This document shows positions 1-12,478 of a DNA stretch of 64,000 nucleotides, piece after piece. Where the stretch lies: NCBI GenBank assembly GCA_034440635.1, contig JAOTON010000971.1, positions 558,001 through 622,000 of the forward strand, read 5' to 3'. The position numbers and the translations under genes were made by a program. The stretch is from Lepas anatifera. Lineage: Eukaryota; Arthropoda; Thecostraca; Lepadidae. How positions within the stretch are numbered: position 1 is the first letter of the stretch; each line of letters opens with the position of its first letter. The notes beneath the pieces were generated by a model. The model was not told the DNA's origin. It searched no databases and was given only the letters and a program-made list of their open reading frames with translations.

Positions 1-455
1 CACATCGAAATCTTCATCCAGGAAAGACCTGCAAATAAGAAGTCGTTAATAAAGTAAAACACCAGAGCCCTAAGTTTAATGTCGAATACAATTCTGGAGG
101 TTTATGGTTCTAAGCATCAGAGCCTTTTCGTTTGATTATCACCTGGTCAAATTTTCTTCTTCAAGCCAGAGGAAACGTAAGGTCACACTTTCTGGTTCTA
201 TATTTCATTTTGAGCATCATTTAGTAAAGCCCGACTTGTAACAATGTACAGGGGTCTTCCGCCGTATCATCCATCCCCTTGCCGAACTGATGGACTTCCA
301 ACGACTACTGACCGTGACGGGGACAGAGGGCTGGCTGGTGGATCAAAATATTGTAGACAATGCTTCAGTGACGGCACAAGACGTAAATTTGTTTACTGAA
401 TGATTGCGCAGCACATGACGGGTCTCTCCCTACACATTACAATTTCATATGGCGA

Positions 456-685
456 CCCGACCTGGCCCACCCCGACCTGGCCCACCCCGACTCGGCCCGC
501 CCCGACCTGGCCCGCCCCGACCTGGCCCGCTCCAACCTGCCCGCCCCGACCTGGCCCGTCCCGACCTGGCCCGTCCCGACCTGGCCCGCCCCGACCTGGC
601 CCGCCCCGACCTGGCCCGCCCCGACCTGGCCCGCCCCGACCTGGCCCGCCCCGACCCGGCCCGCCCGACCTGGCTCGCCCCGACC
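456..685. repeat. GC-rich minisatellite, 16-bp unit
   Basis: About 14 tandem copies of CCCGACCTGGCCCGCC with a few variants. It is stop-free in several frames on both strands only because of its composition. Confidence 0.95.
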
Positions 686-940
686 GTTACTGTACAAAAA
701 GCTCATATCTTTGCAAATAGGTGATGCACTGGAATAATATTTGCACTCATGGGATAGCGGCACCAATTCCATTGCATGGATTTGTTTTGACTGTAGTTGA
801 TGACGATTGAGCCGAAGAAATATAATTGCATAAAAACTTAAGCGGCAAAATACACAGTTCTCGTCTACCTATTTTCCATCACGTTCCATGTAACTTGGTT
901 GTAAGCAAATAATTCATCTATCATAGCAGTAATCTACCAT

Positions 941-1020
941 GTAACCTTGTAGAACGAATAGACTACAGAACAGCCGGGAGGACCAAAAGTGAACATGCCA
1001 TACTCTCACCCCTATATTAT
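941..1020. repeat. Arm of a distant inverted repeat (partner 3632-3712)
   Basis: The stretch with CAGAACAGCC, CCAAAAGTGAACAT and CTCTCACCCCTATA recurs in reverse complement at 3632-3712. Weaker similarity extends outward from both arms (GTTCCATGTAACTTGGTTGTAA near 887). Arms are 2.6 kb apart. Confidence 0.7.
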
Positions 1021-3631
1021 AGGATATTTTTCCCATTCATTGCACTCCCCAGATTTATGCTAGAGAACAACAATGAACTATCAAATAGAGCTAACCCTCA
1101 CTTGTCATCCTTAAAACAGAGGTGTCCGCCTGGCTATCGCCAACAAATATATTTCACCGGTTTTATATAATTTCTGTCAGCTAGCGCCTAATCTTAACCC
1201 TATTCTTGTCAAGCTCCTGGCTATCCCTGATTCCTGCCAGGAGAGAGGGTGGGGGTAAATTCACCCCTAAGATCTCAAAACGAGCCGATTTTGAAAGGTC
1301 AAAGTGGGATCGATTCGTTTTACGCTTATCTTCATTTAAGAAAATCAAAATGTTGAAAATAGTGGGCAGGGGTGTGCAAAATATGCATATTCTAAACCGT
1401 TTACTGGTTTATTTTGACCCTGATGTTTGATTTTCACATAATTTGACGCATTGGCAGAGAATGGAACCAAAATTGACATATCTTCCAGTTATGCGGGATT
1501 CCAAAATTCAATGGTGTATCCAGGGTTAGAACTATATGGCGAAGTATGTATATTTTACCAGTTTTCTGGATAGATAAGCAAACATCAGATATTCCGTAAC
1601 ATCTTTCACATAAAATCAAATGGTACAGCTTAAAAAAACATTGGATGCGCATGCAGGGAAGCAGAATAGTGGGGCAATATGCATATTGTCAATGTCTAAA
1701 AGGTCTGCATGCATATATGTTCTTCGACTCTAGACATTCTTTATAATGCCAAACTTTTATCCACCCATTCCCAGCCCGGGGTGAACTTGAATTATATTGT
1801 CGCCTTGATCCGCCTATGGATGATTTGTCTATTCATTTGGTCCTGGATGCTTGTCTCATTCATTGCACTTGCTATACTAGAATGAGCTGCACATGCGTGA
1901 AAACCTCTTCATTACAGGCTCAAGAATCTCGCCAACTCGCCCACGCTCGTGGGTAGCCAAATGATGTTCTGGGACCAGCACTTGGGTAGCCAATCACGGA
2001 GAATTGACAGAGATGAAGAATTGCACTTACCAGCACAGAACAAGTATTTCCACGATCTTACCGCCACGTAAAAGAACGATCCATAACATACAATGCTACC
2101 TTGACTGATTTTGGGTACCATTATAATTCTAGTGACAGACGATACAAATTAGTGACAAATAATTTATCCTTACACACTCGCGTTATTTACAGCTAAGTTA
2201 GAGATGGGTGGTAACCACATCGGAAACGAATTGACCCATATAAAGCCATGAGAAAAGGTACTCTAAATTATGATGACATGAGAACGGTAATATTCATTCT
2301 GTTATATGAATTCAACCATTTATTTTGAACAAAAGAGAAAACTTTAAAGTGTATATCAGGATTCATGGTGAAATTACTCTACTCCGCATAAGATAGTAAC
2401 TCCACTGCTTACGTTGTACTTGAGGACTCGTTTTACGGAATTAGAGATGGTCTGGTAGCCAGGCCGGCAACGAAAATTACGATTACGGAACACCAGGTAG
2501 CCACTTGGGTAACCACAAAATTTTGCGTTTCTGGCGCGGGAGTAGCAAGAAGAAAACAGTCGAAATACGTGTTGAAGCTGCTGTGTGGTACCTTACTATG
2601 AGGCTGTAGATTTTGACCTAAATCAAAATAGGAGATTTGTTGTCAGTGGTAAACCCACTACCAATTTTTATATATTATGCCTCAGCCAGAGAAACGTAGG
2701 ACAAAGTGAAGTCTGCCAGATCTCAAAGCCCAGGAGAGTAGTGCGATGTGAGGATGTCAATTAGAGCACATATTTTAATCAAGTGCGGGCGAGATATCCA
2801 AACTGTAGACCTGTGGAGATCAATACGGAGTTGCAAATTCTGGCTTTGCCATAGAAATTATATGCTGTTTGGTGCCCATGAAGTCAGGTAAACTGCAGGT
2901 AAGTTTCTATGGTGCCTGCCTGAGTCAATTTTATCAAATCAAGCTTAACAAAATTGTGATGATTCCCAAAGTTTCCATTGAGCGGTGAATGTGGTGTGCT
3001 CATTGATCTGCTTCAATATTTCTAGGATTTGCCGGATGATGGTTGTGGTATTAGGAGGTACTTGTCCTCTGGCTGAGTACCTATATTTGGTTGCAGGCAT
3101 TGGACATTTTAAATTTTATGTATTATTTTAACAAAATGTTAATCAAATGTATCCTTCAGAAGCTTAAGTCTCACCATAGTGACTGCTACAGTCAAATGTT
3201 GATTGTCTGCCATCTTAGCGATGATAATCTAAGCAATTATTGATCTAGAAGCAGCTGCAGTAGGGTACTAGACTCTGACGGACATATGATCTTTATGTCT
3301 TTTGTATTAGGTATTTGATAACATTTTTGACTGATTAATATGCGCAGCTAAGGCACATGCTTGTATTCGGCCACTCAACGTAATCACTGCACATTGTTAA
3401 TTGCTTTTGGTACTAGTTCTATATGGTATAATATGTATTATTGGTCTCCAATCGCAATTATTCATTTTCTTCTTTTGGGTAAATTTTTCCTAAGACATTT
3501 TTTGGGGAATTTAAGCCTGTTCCGAAGTTGTTTCCTTGGTGCTGTTGGTGCCAGGATATGTGGGTGCCAACGTTTTTGACCTCTGCTTCATTACAATACC
3601 TGAACACAACTATGGCACGCTATCATAACAC
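1021..3631. other. AT-rich stretch without recognised gene
   Basis: This lies between the inverted arms at 941 and 3632. Open frames are short and unrecognised. GGGTAGCCA recurs near 1951, 1985 and 2451-2500 in a loose pattern. I see no RNA gene. Confidence 0.6.
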
Positions 3632-3712
3632 TATAGGGGTGAGAGCATAGGATGTTCACTTTTGATCCTTTCGGCTGTTCTGTGAGCAGTTTATTCACTC
3701 TACAAGATTACA
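3632..3712. repeat. Partner arm of the inverted repeat at 941-1020
   Basis: It contains TATAGGGGTGAGAG, ATGTTCACTTTTG and GGCTGTTCTG, the reverse complements of the blocks at 941-1020. The pair could be the ends of a decayed 2.7-kb element, but the interval encodes no recognisable transposase. Confidence 0.7.
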
Positions 3713-4407
3713 ATCCAATTACACTTGGAACATTTATTTTGAGCAGCTGGAAACACCTCTCTCAGACAATAATATGAAAAGTTAACTTAACTATCACCTG
3801 CCATTTTATTTAGAACATTCACACATTCTAATAGCTCTCAAACTGCTACAGACGGCTTTGTTTTTTTGTACAAGAAACGTACCGTGCTTAATAACACTCG
3901 GTTAATGAATAGATCCTCTCTAAATACCGAACAATAGCTCCACCCCGGTGAAGATTCTATCTAAAAACTTTCAGAGAATCTGTCCCATTTAGTTTTAGAA
4001 AAGGTCAGAAAGTTTCAAAGGCCTATCGTCAACCATTTTGGAGATATCTTGAAAAAAACATGAGTGGTGGGCAGAATCAGTCCCTCCCTGTGACAGGAAT
4101 ATGGCTAAGGACTTTTTTTCAGTCATGCAGTGCCTATGTTATTTTTACTATACATCAAATTCGGTTAGGTTTGTCTGCGGAGCTAAATGCTGCTCCAAAG
4201 TCTTGCAAAATGCAAAATCCTCTACCACACTAGTGATCTATTCCGAGAACATCAGGCTCAGATGATACCTATGAAAAATAAGGGACCAGGGACCAGGGAT
4301 TCCGAGAAATTAATGGTATGCCCTTGACTTTAGCACAAATCTAAAGTTTTCTTGTCATTCTTCGCCAACGAGAAAAATTTCCTTACAGAGAAAGATGTTG
4401 GTTTCAG

Positions 4408-4540
4408 ACAAGGCTGGATATCTTTTCTCGATCCAGGGGAGGTGGGGGGGTCCTGGATGTGTTAGCGCTGGCACTGCTATACAACCCCTATGGAAAGTCT
4501 AGATCCCTCCGCAACCCCCCGATCTCCCTCCATGGTTTCA
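4408..4540. repeat. Dispersed repeat, copy 1 (partner 6858-7005)
   Basis: GGCTGGATATCTTTTCTCGAT followed by CTGGATG-GTTA/AGCGCT-GCACTGC-ATACAA-CCCTAT recurs in the same order at 6858-7005. Both copies carry G-runs at similar places. Family unknown. Confidence 0.65.
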
Positions 4541-4594
4541 AAACAAAACTAGACGAGTGCTAGAACTGCATGGCTACAGTGTAACATCTGAAGC

Positions 4595-4867
4595 CATGGG
4601 CGGATCCAGGGGGCCAAGAAGAACTCCCCTACCTTCGATTGACCCTTGGCGCCACTTGAAGTGGTCACGGCGCTCCCTAAAAGGCCAATCCCCCTGAAAT
4701 GCCACTTCTCGACCCCCTCCCCCTACAGCATGCGAGTATTGCCACACCGCGATAGGACTTGGCGCCCAACTGGTTTTCTGCCCAAAAGTGGCAACCCTTG
4801 GTCCTAATGGCGCCCCCTCGACCACGTTCCCGCCTCCCCCTGATCGGGAATCCTGAAACCGCTTATA
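4595..4867. mobile_element. hAT-type MITE, degenerate copy
   Basis: The left end is CATGGGCGGATCCAGGGGG. The right end is decayed (GAATCCTGAAACCGCTTATA). Flanks TCTGAAGC and GCTGAAGA share CTGAAG. The interior matches the 16827 copy (GGACTTGGCGCCCA). Confidence 0.6.
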
Positions 4868-5299
4868 GCTGAAGAAGTGGTTTCCCTTATTTTAGGATTA
4901 AATACGCAGCAATCATCATGCTACCAAATAATATCCACCTCAAAATCGGGCACCGGCCTTCTGGCTGGACAGCATTGCCAAAAGCCCAAACAAAAATAAT
5001 TATAAAAAGTGCACGACATGGAAAATTAAGTCATCCAGGAATAAAACTTAAAACACTCTCAATGGAAGACAGATATATCAAGACCCAATTGCGCTGTGAA
5101 AATGAAGCCAATATATCTCTACTGTTCGACATATCAAGTGGTTACCACTCATCCAGGTCATTAAAAAACCTATGGGGTTCCCCTTTATGAAGGGACAGGG
5201 TGAAAGTTGCCCACACAGCCCCATGTCGGTCCATACAATCTTGTCATCAGTGATACCCCGAGAGAGAGGGTTACGAAAGGCTTAACACGCACCAGTACA

Positions 5300-5504
5300 G
5301 GGGGCTGGTACCCGACCCAATAATTGTTGTAGTTTAACGACGCACCAACTGCCAAAGTTATACGGTGTCGACAACTCCCACCCCGTTGGGAGGGATTTGG
5401 GAGGATCAGATCGACTTATTCAGAGGTTCCGCCGGGACTTGAACCCGGAACCGGTGGCTTAGTAGACAGACGCACTATACACTAAGCCACCATCTCCCAT
5501 AATC
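5300..5504 (-). mobile_element. tRNA-derived SINE
   Basis: The minus-strand head has an A-box-like TGGCTTAGTGTATAG and a B box GGTTCAAGTCC within a perfect T-arm stem (CCGGG...CCCGG), as in tRNA. The anticodon arm does not fold properly and the acceptor stem pairs poorly, so it is not a functional tRNA gene. It is followed by GCGTCGTTAAACTACAACAA, a SINE-like tail. Confidence 0.6.
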
Positions 5505-6288
5505 GACCCCCATAAGCTTTCCACAGATAACGAAAACGGTGGCACGCAGCGTCGCCTTACATTGGGAATATATTGCTCTGTCTTTTTAGAAGCCTCTGGC
5601 AAAATTTCAGGCCAATGTGATTTGAACCAGGTAATCAGTCCAGTTCAATTGACCTAACCTTAATGTTTTTGGAGGTGCAGCAGTAAAATCAAATTTAGCT
5701 TGTCCATCGGAGATTCACATCATATATTAAAGTCACCGAGTACAAAAATCAATGGTAACGGAATGTTTGGTGTCGATGCCCTAAGTCAGGTCAGGGTTAT
5801 GGCCTCTCCTTAAAAATGCATAGGGAAGTTTGTTTATGTTTGATAGCTTCATAGAACATGGCGATATATCGCCATTTTCTCCAATTTCTGCAATTTCTCC
5901 CTGTTAAGCATGAATCAACATAAATGTGATGGTGAAGTTCATTACCGTTAGTGTTTTATCTACAGCCAACATTCCCAGAATAAACCTCCTTCGCTCCCCC
6001 GGTTATTGCCAGTCAGAGGTCCGGCACCCCCCTCCCCCCGCAAAAAATGTGACGACGTTCCTGTCTATGCTGACCGGGGCATGACCAAAGGTGAGCTCAG
6101 GTCAATTGCAGGATTTGATCTAACTATGTCATAAGATGCATAATGGAATCAAGTTTGACGAGAAAATTCAAATGATTCTTATATTTGAATAAACAAATAT
6201 TCATATATAAAAACAGCTCTGCGCAGTCAGCCGTTATGGCACAAAACCTACGTTTCAATTGTGTTCCTATCTCAACATAATTGGGCCT

Positions 6289-6354
6289 CTAGTGGGCTCA
6301 AAAGTGTCCTGACCAACGCCTTTTTGAGCCCACTAGAATGCTTTGAGCCCACTA
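6289..6354. repeat. Short hairpin with a third copy of the stem
   Basis: CTAGTGGGCTCAAAA (6289-6303) and TTTTTGAGCCCACTAG (6321-6336) form an uninterrupted stem. TTTGAGCCCACTA repeats at 6342-6354. It lies next to the 33-base sequence shared with 9107-9139, so this may be a transposon end. Confidence 0.7.
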
Positions 6355-6385
6355 TGATGCTAGCAAATGCGCAGGGATTACCCAA
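6353..6385. repeat. 33-bp exact repeat (partner 9107-9139)
   Basis: The sequence from TATGATGCTAGCAAATGCGC to TTACCCAA is identical at both sites and neither flank continues the match. Confidence 0.9.
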
Positions 6386-6560
6386 TGTTGAACATTGTAT
6401 TCAAACTTTTCGGTAAAAATCAGAATGGGCTATCCAATACCAGCCTTTGCTTTTCACTACCTGGCATGATTGCTGAAATCTTACGGGGGGTGGGGGAGGG
6501 GTAAGCGTGGGGCTGGTACCCACTCCTCGTACCGGTGCAGGTGGCTCGGAACCCCGTACC

Positions 6561-6712
<152 letters not shown>

Positions 6713-6857
6713 TGAACATTGGGTGCAATTGTAGGTGATTAATCGTTTTTATTACGCATTGCAAATTTTACTGGAGACACCTGACAGCTGCGATAAATGC
6801 ACGGTTTCAATTTTCATTTCATATTTCGAGCACTCAGCCAGAACTCGACGGCCATGA

Positions 6858-7005
6858 TCAGGGCTGGAGATCTCTTCTCGATCAGGCGGGGGGGATTCTG
6901 GATGGGTTAACGCTTGCACTGCAATACAAGCCCTATAAAAACCTATGGGAGACCCAAAATCCAGAGGGGTCCTGATCCCCTGCCTAAACTCCCGCCTAGG
7001 ATCTC
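6858..7005. repeat. Dispersed repeat, copy 2 (partner 4408-4540)
   Basis: It contains GGCTGGAGATCTCTTCTCGAT and TTAACGCTTGCACTGCAATA, matching the earlier copy in order and spacing. CCTAGGATCTCCACC near 6995 is partly inverted with the start, suggesting a small TIR element. Confidence 0.6.
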
Positions 7006-7015
7006 CACCTATGAC

Positions 7016-9106
7016 CATGATGCATAACATTCGTGATGAATGAACAATGTTTCATAACTTCAAAACCAGAATACAGTGTCTTCTGTTTATAAATTTAAAT
7101 ATTTACTTTTCGATAAAACATGTCTCCACCATTTCCATAGTGTAAGTATATATTGATCCTTATATCTTAATGTCTGTTTTATGAAGAGTAGGCTCTGCCA
7201 AGTAATCAATATAAAGGAATTAAAAATAACGGCTCTGATTCAAGACCTGTTAACAGCTGCATGAAAAATGGGAAGAACGGGGCTGAGAGCATGGTCTAAA
7301 TTCATCTTCATTCATTTCCAAATTCATACAAATCCAAACATTAACGATCCTTACTTATAAATATGTTCTAGATATCCATTGAAGACATATTTCCAGACTG
7401 TTCCAAACGCGCCAAATTATTTCATTGAATAGGTATAATCTGTGGTTTCTGCGTTTTCTCAACATTCCTGTGTTGACGTTCAGCATCTCGTGGGTTTAGA
7501 TATTTTCAGAAAACGATTTCGGGCCCCTATTGGCACAGGCAATGTGCCCAGTGTAGCGAAATAAAAATCCAAATTTATTATTGTCACCCCACTTCACGTG
7601 AATGCGCAGGTCGTGACATACATTTATATCCCCACCAGCAACAGTAGGTGAATGACTGTTTGACGTGTGTTTGGACTATAAAACACATACGTGCATGGCA
7701 GAGACGGCACTAAGTTGGTCCTCCATTGCAAAGAAAATGGGACGCTTCACTAAACAGCACTGGTGCAACAGGACGGGGAAGTCCGGCAGGTTGCACACCG
7801 TCTCTCATTATCAGCTGCGTGGTGCATCAGAGGTGAAATGGGCTGTGCCCCTAGCTCACCCGGCTCTGGGCCCGGTCACACTAAGCGGAGCGGCCGATTT
7901 CCGCGCTTGGCGCCCGCCTTCGCGCACTTTAGACACCGTGCACCGGAGCCTTTCTCCCGGCTTAATTTGGCCTGCAGTGTTGCGCAAGGTCAGTCTGCGC
8001 CGGTGTGTAATGACTGCAGGTCGCCTCATGTAGTGAGCCTGCAATTACAGCCTCTCGGGGGCATAGCCACACCGGTGGCAGTGACCCTGTCGTTGAGACG
8101 GAGCCCTGACACAGTCCGGCGTCGCCTGGAGCGGCCGACAATGGCCGCTTAGTTCGGCCGATGGACCATTGTGTCTCGGTTACCCCGCCTGTTTGTAGTC
8201 TATCTCAGGCAGACCGGATGCCGGTTCAGTAAGTGGCGATTTCCTCCTTAATGACGTTGTAGTGGTCTGTGCAAGTTGCATGACTCAATTAGCCAAATGA
8301 CAGGGAGACACGGCACCCGCCCTAGTCAAATAGCATCGAGAAATGTGCTTGATAGGCCCTGATTCATATCACCTTTGCGATGTCTTCTAGCGTTAATAGG
8401 GCGCGTGCGTCAACATGATTACGAGACTATTGTCTGCAGCATCACACAAAAAGTGGTGTTTGTGTTAAACACGTTGAGCGTTTTATTCTTGACTTTAAAT
8501 GATCTATATCTGCAAAGAGTACACGATTTGGTACGGAATGGCTTTATTATAAATATTGATATCACTATTACCTGAATAATAAACCGTTCAAATATCCAAA
8601 AATTCTTTTTATTTCTATGTGGTGTATCTACAGTGGAAACAAGAGAAGGTTTTCTGCAGATATCACTAATTACTTAAAATCTTTAAAAAATATTACTTAG
8701 TCATAACCCGAATCGATCAATTTATTTTTAATCTAATTATTTCTGACAAATGACCCATAAAGAAACGTTGACAGTTAAGGCTGAATCAAGCCTCAGAATA
8801 CCAAAATATAGTGACTTTGAAGTGAATCATAATTACACAGAATATGAACAACTCCTGTATTAAATTTCAACGGTTTAAATTCATAGCCCCGTCACATAAA
8901 TTCCAAAGCCTCTCATAAGAGAACTGTTCCACAAGTTTGCTGTAGACATCCATGTAAAGCTTGCTCTGGAGCAGTCATGCGCCTTACAGTCGACCTCATC
9001 AATAATGTGAGCCATCTATTCAGCTACCAGGGCCGGGTACCGGAAAGCTGCCGGTCTGCGGTGATCCCATGTCGGTCGCTCACACCTCCCGCTGCCGTAT
9101 GGCCAG
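7016..9106. other. No recognised gene; GC-rich island at 7750-8170
   Basis: Two overlapping frames of 122 and 129 codons in the GC-rich part have no recognisable motif and no splice context. The flanks are AT-rich. Confidence 0.5.
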
Positions 9107-9139
9107 TATGATGCTAGCAAATGCGCAGGGATTACCCAA
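9107..9139. repeat. 33-bp exact repeat (partner 6353-6385)
   Basis: Exact copy of 6353-6385 in the same orientation. The GC-rich sequence that follows is not shared. Confidence 0.9.
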
Positions 9140-9598
9140 CTGCGTGTAAACGGTCTTGGGACGCCCGACAACAGTCGAAACTGAAAAAAGCGTCGGCTCA
9201 GTCATCGCTCCCCACCGGCGATCGGCGATTGCGCGGCCGGTCGGCGGTCAACAAGAACCCGCCGCCGATCCGTCTGCGCCGGTTTTTACTCCCGCCGACG
9301 CATGTGCGATCAGAGCGTGGGAATGCAACAAATGCAGAGCGGTGCCCGCTGCCGACTGTCAAACACGCTCCCTTCCACTCGCTCCGGATGCCTTCCTCCC
9401 CTTCCTTCTGATAGTGTGATGCTGCTGTGAGGATCAGTATGTGTGTCCTGCTCTGTGAGTGTTTTTTTCTGCGAGGAAGTGGTTTGCCCGGTCCCAAAAC
9501 CACTTCATGGTTGCAATTCAAGTTACAGGCGAGTTTAATGATCGGGGTTAAAAGAGCGTATTGCAAAATAAAGTCTGGCCAAGGTTGATATATAGGCA

Positions 9599-9599
<1 letters not shown>

Positions 9600-9657
<58 letters not shown>

Positions 9658-9665
9658 TATACATA
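9600..9665. repeat. (AT)n microsatellite
   Basis: About 25 uninterrupted AT dinucleotides, then ACATATAT variants. Confidence 0.99.
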
Positions 9666-10849
9666 TATTTAAAAAACACTGCGCTGCTCTTGTAAGATTG
9701 GTAACCGTTCTTACAAATACCGTTCGTACGAATGCCTGTATCATCGTTGCAATACAGGAATGACTCCCGAGCCCACACAAGGTCGGTTCTTGACTTCGTC
9801 ACTCCGCTGTTCATCTCGTTCCCGCGACGGATCGGCCTGATGAAGGCGTCGCAGAAGTGTCCGTTTCCTGTGCAGGCCGACGATAACGCGACGGTCTCGC
9901 CACGGGAGCTGCAGGCCAGCGTTCTCCGCTCGATTGCCCGGCTGCGGTGTACACAGTGGGACGCACGGAAACCCCGCGGCGGCCACCAGCAGGGCGAAGG
10001 ACGGGGCGGGGCGGCTACACCGCCGCAGGCTGCCCGGCCGCCGCCGGGGTCAAGGTCACTGACTAGGCGTGTCAGGACGCAGCAGCAGGATACCTGCCAA
10101 GGATTCGGCAGTTACGCCATCTGCACACGCGATAACGGTGTTGGGGCAAGGGCGAACAGGACAGCGCACTTGATCACGTGTCCTATAATGTTATGAAAAT
10201 GCTTGATAGTTAAAGCACTAATGCATTTATAGTGTACATAGATAGGTCATTAAAACCTTATTGATAATATATATCCTGTTTATTTTCAAAGATGAACACT
10301 GGGTTTTAGTCGTATTTCATGCCACGCAACATATGTGAAGAGTTGTTTGCAATGCATGCATTTAATCAATGCAAGTTTCTTTGAAAATAATCAGAATCGG
10401 TATCTGTTTCAAAGCTGCAGGATTCTATTGGATTGTCTCTGTTTAGGAGTGTGACTCAGGTCAGCGTCACTAGGGGGCCTCAGAGACCCCATGCTGGCGC
10501 CTTCAGTAGACGATACAAACGTTAGTTGTCTGGGCTATTCAGGCGTTCAGTAGTGCAGCCCATCCATCAAAGCACATTGTGATTATTTCCATATTTCCTT
10601 CTTCGACATTCTGTGGAGACTGGGCTCCAAGCAGCCTTTAAAAATTACTGATAAATCTAGAGCTAAATCCCAGCTGCAAGCGACAAAAGCTCCCACTTTT
10701 CTAACCTCCAAACGTTCATGTTATAAAGAAAAAATCAGACACAGATATATGAGTATTTCATCCAGTTTTATGGTCTGTATCATTGTCCGATCATTATTGT
10801 TTTAATGGATTGTCTGCTGAAGCCATGGATGCTGCCAGGGGTGCTGGTT
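9666..10849. other. No recognised gene; GC-rich part at 9730-10170
   Basis: A 154-codon frame at 9732-10196 is Arg/Pro/Gln-rich and resembles nothing I know. It probably reflects GC content. Confidence 0.5.
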
Positions 10850-11857
10850 TTAACCCGCGCCCCACCGGGGTCCGGCGCCACCTTCGCCCACCGGGGGCCA
10901 TCGATGGCCCCCTCTAACTCCGAAAATATGGGCGTTAGCGCAAATCTGCAAAGTGCAATAGAAAGCTCGCGTGAATTCAGTAAGAAATTACTTCGCATGT
11001 TTTAGTGCTCAGGTCAATGGTTTGACCTCCAGAGGTCAAATTAGGTCAAGATCGGCTATTTTCACTCAAATATGCAATGATTAAGCAAACTGGGCATAAC
11101 TCTTATGTCATTAGAGCTATTGAGGCCTGGTAAAGTACATTTGATAGCAAATTGCCAGTACTTTTTCCGCTATGTGGAACGTAAAGACCTCCCGCCAGTG
11201 GTTTGACCGCCAGAGGTCACCTCGTGACCTAATATGACCTGAGGTCACGAAAGGTCAAAAAGTGACCTTGCCGTATATCAAATGAAAGCCAGTGACAAGA
11301 CAAACACGATAGTGTTTGTTTCACCGCTCTAGTTCAATTAGGTCAAAAGTTATTGTCAAAATACTGTTCTTGACCTCTGGTGACCTTGGATGACCTTGGA
11401 AAAGTCAAAGGGCAAATATAACCCCTGGGATCCGTGAAAGGGTGTCCAAAAACGTTGTTCTGAGCAGTCTGAGTATTTGCAATCATTTTTGTGGGTTTTA
11501 TATCATGAAATAGCTTTTCCCATGCTTTTCCAATGGGAGAGGTCGCCTCGTGACCTGACCTCAGGCACGAAATCGAAAATCCCGGATATACACCTTGTAG
11601 ACCCTGGAGGGTCTGAAGTGTGGAAGTTTCAAATCGATCGAGTTTGAAATGTAGCTCTTACAGAGCTCTAAAAGTGAAGTGAGGTGACCTTGGTTGACCT
11701 CGTCTGGTGACCTGACCTTGGGTGATCCGGGGTAGAAAATTTCGGGATGATGGGAAAATGTTGCAGTGAGAGGTAGAGCCCTTAACCGCGGTGCTGCGCC
11801 TCGTCTTTTTCGGCTATCCCGAAAACCTTAGGGGCCATCGATCCCCCTGAGGGTTAA
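10850..11857 (+). mobile_element. piggyBac-like MITE, copy 1
   Basis: TTAA followed by CCCGCGCCCCACCGGGG opens the element, and CCCCTGAGGGTTAA closes it. This matches TTAA target duplication and CCC/GGG termini of the piggyBac superfamily. GGGCCATCGAT occurs near both ends. The interior shares long near-identical stretches with the reverse complement of 39343-40355, for example around 11120-11210. No transposase is present, so it is non-autonomous. About 20 exact AGGTCA or TGACCT hexamers fall within its 1008 bases. Confidence 0.78.
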
Positions 11858-12302
11858 ACCTTTCTGCGGCCATTACTCCGACTACTATCCATATTTAGCC
11901 CCCTCTGATGTTGGTTTGGTCCCCCCAATACCATGTTTTTCTAAGGTTAACTAAAAATTGCAGGGTGTTATAGATATATTATATTAGATATTAGGTGTAT
12001 TATATATTAGGTGTATTAGATTATTATATATTTATTACTTACTTATTCTCAAACAAGCAACTGTTTTAGTACAGTTGGGCCGGGTCAGTCTAATATCTCT
12101 TCCATTAAACCAACATATTTTCCCCTCTGGGAGCGATGCTGGCTGCCACTGAATCATTACCTGACCTGAAGATGTTACGAGCCAGCTCTGTCCCACTCAC
12201 CACCGCCTCCCATTGTTGGCCGCTCGTTGGCAGCGTCTGACGGCAGTGGGCCTTGACCGTCGGAACGGATGCAGTGAATGCTTGCTTTGGAGTAGTCCGT
12301 CA

Positions 12303-12478
12303 CATAGGCGGATCCAGGGGACAAGGAGGCACTGCCCCCTGAAATGGTCACGGTGCCTCTCTGAAATGTCACTTCCCACCCCCCCTCGAGGAACCAGGAT
12401 TGGTGCCCTATGCTATGGGATTTGGTGCCCACCCCCTGACCATGTGCCCCCAATCGGCAGTCTTGGATCCACCTGTGG
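12303..12478. mobile_element. hAT-type MITE, degenerate copy
   Basis: It starts CATAGGCGGATCCAGGGG and ends TTGGATCCACCTGTGG. The interior resembles the 16827 and 4595 copies (GATTTGGTGCCCACCCCCTG). Flanks show no clear duplication. Confidence 0.65.

Noticed and set aside
400..772. Overlapping Pro/Arg/Gly-rich open frames in several frames
   Set aside because: They are translations of the 16-bp GC-rich minisatellite, which lacks stops by composition.
5428..5504. Functional tRNA gene on the minus strand
   Set aside because: The T arm is perfect, but the anticodon arm does not form and the acceptor stem pairs poorly. A SINE-like tail follows, so it is called a SINE.
9535..9814. Tyr/Ile-alternating open frames
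   Set aside because: They are translations of the AT microsatellite.
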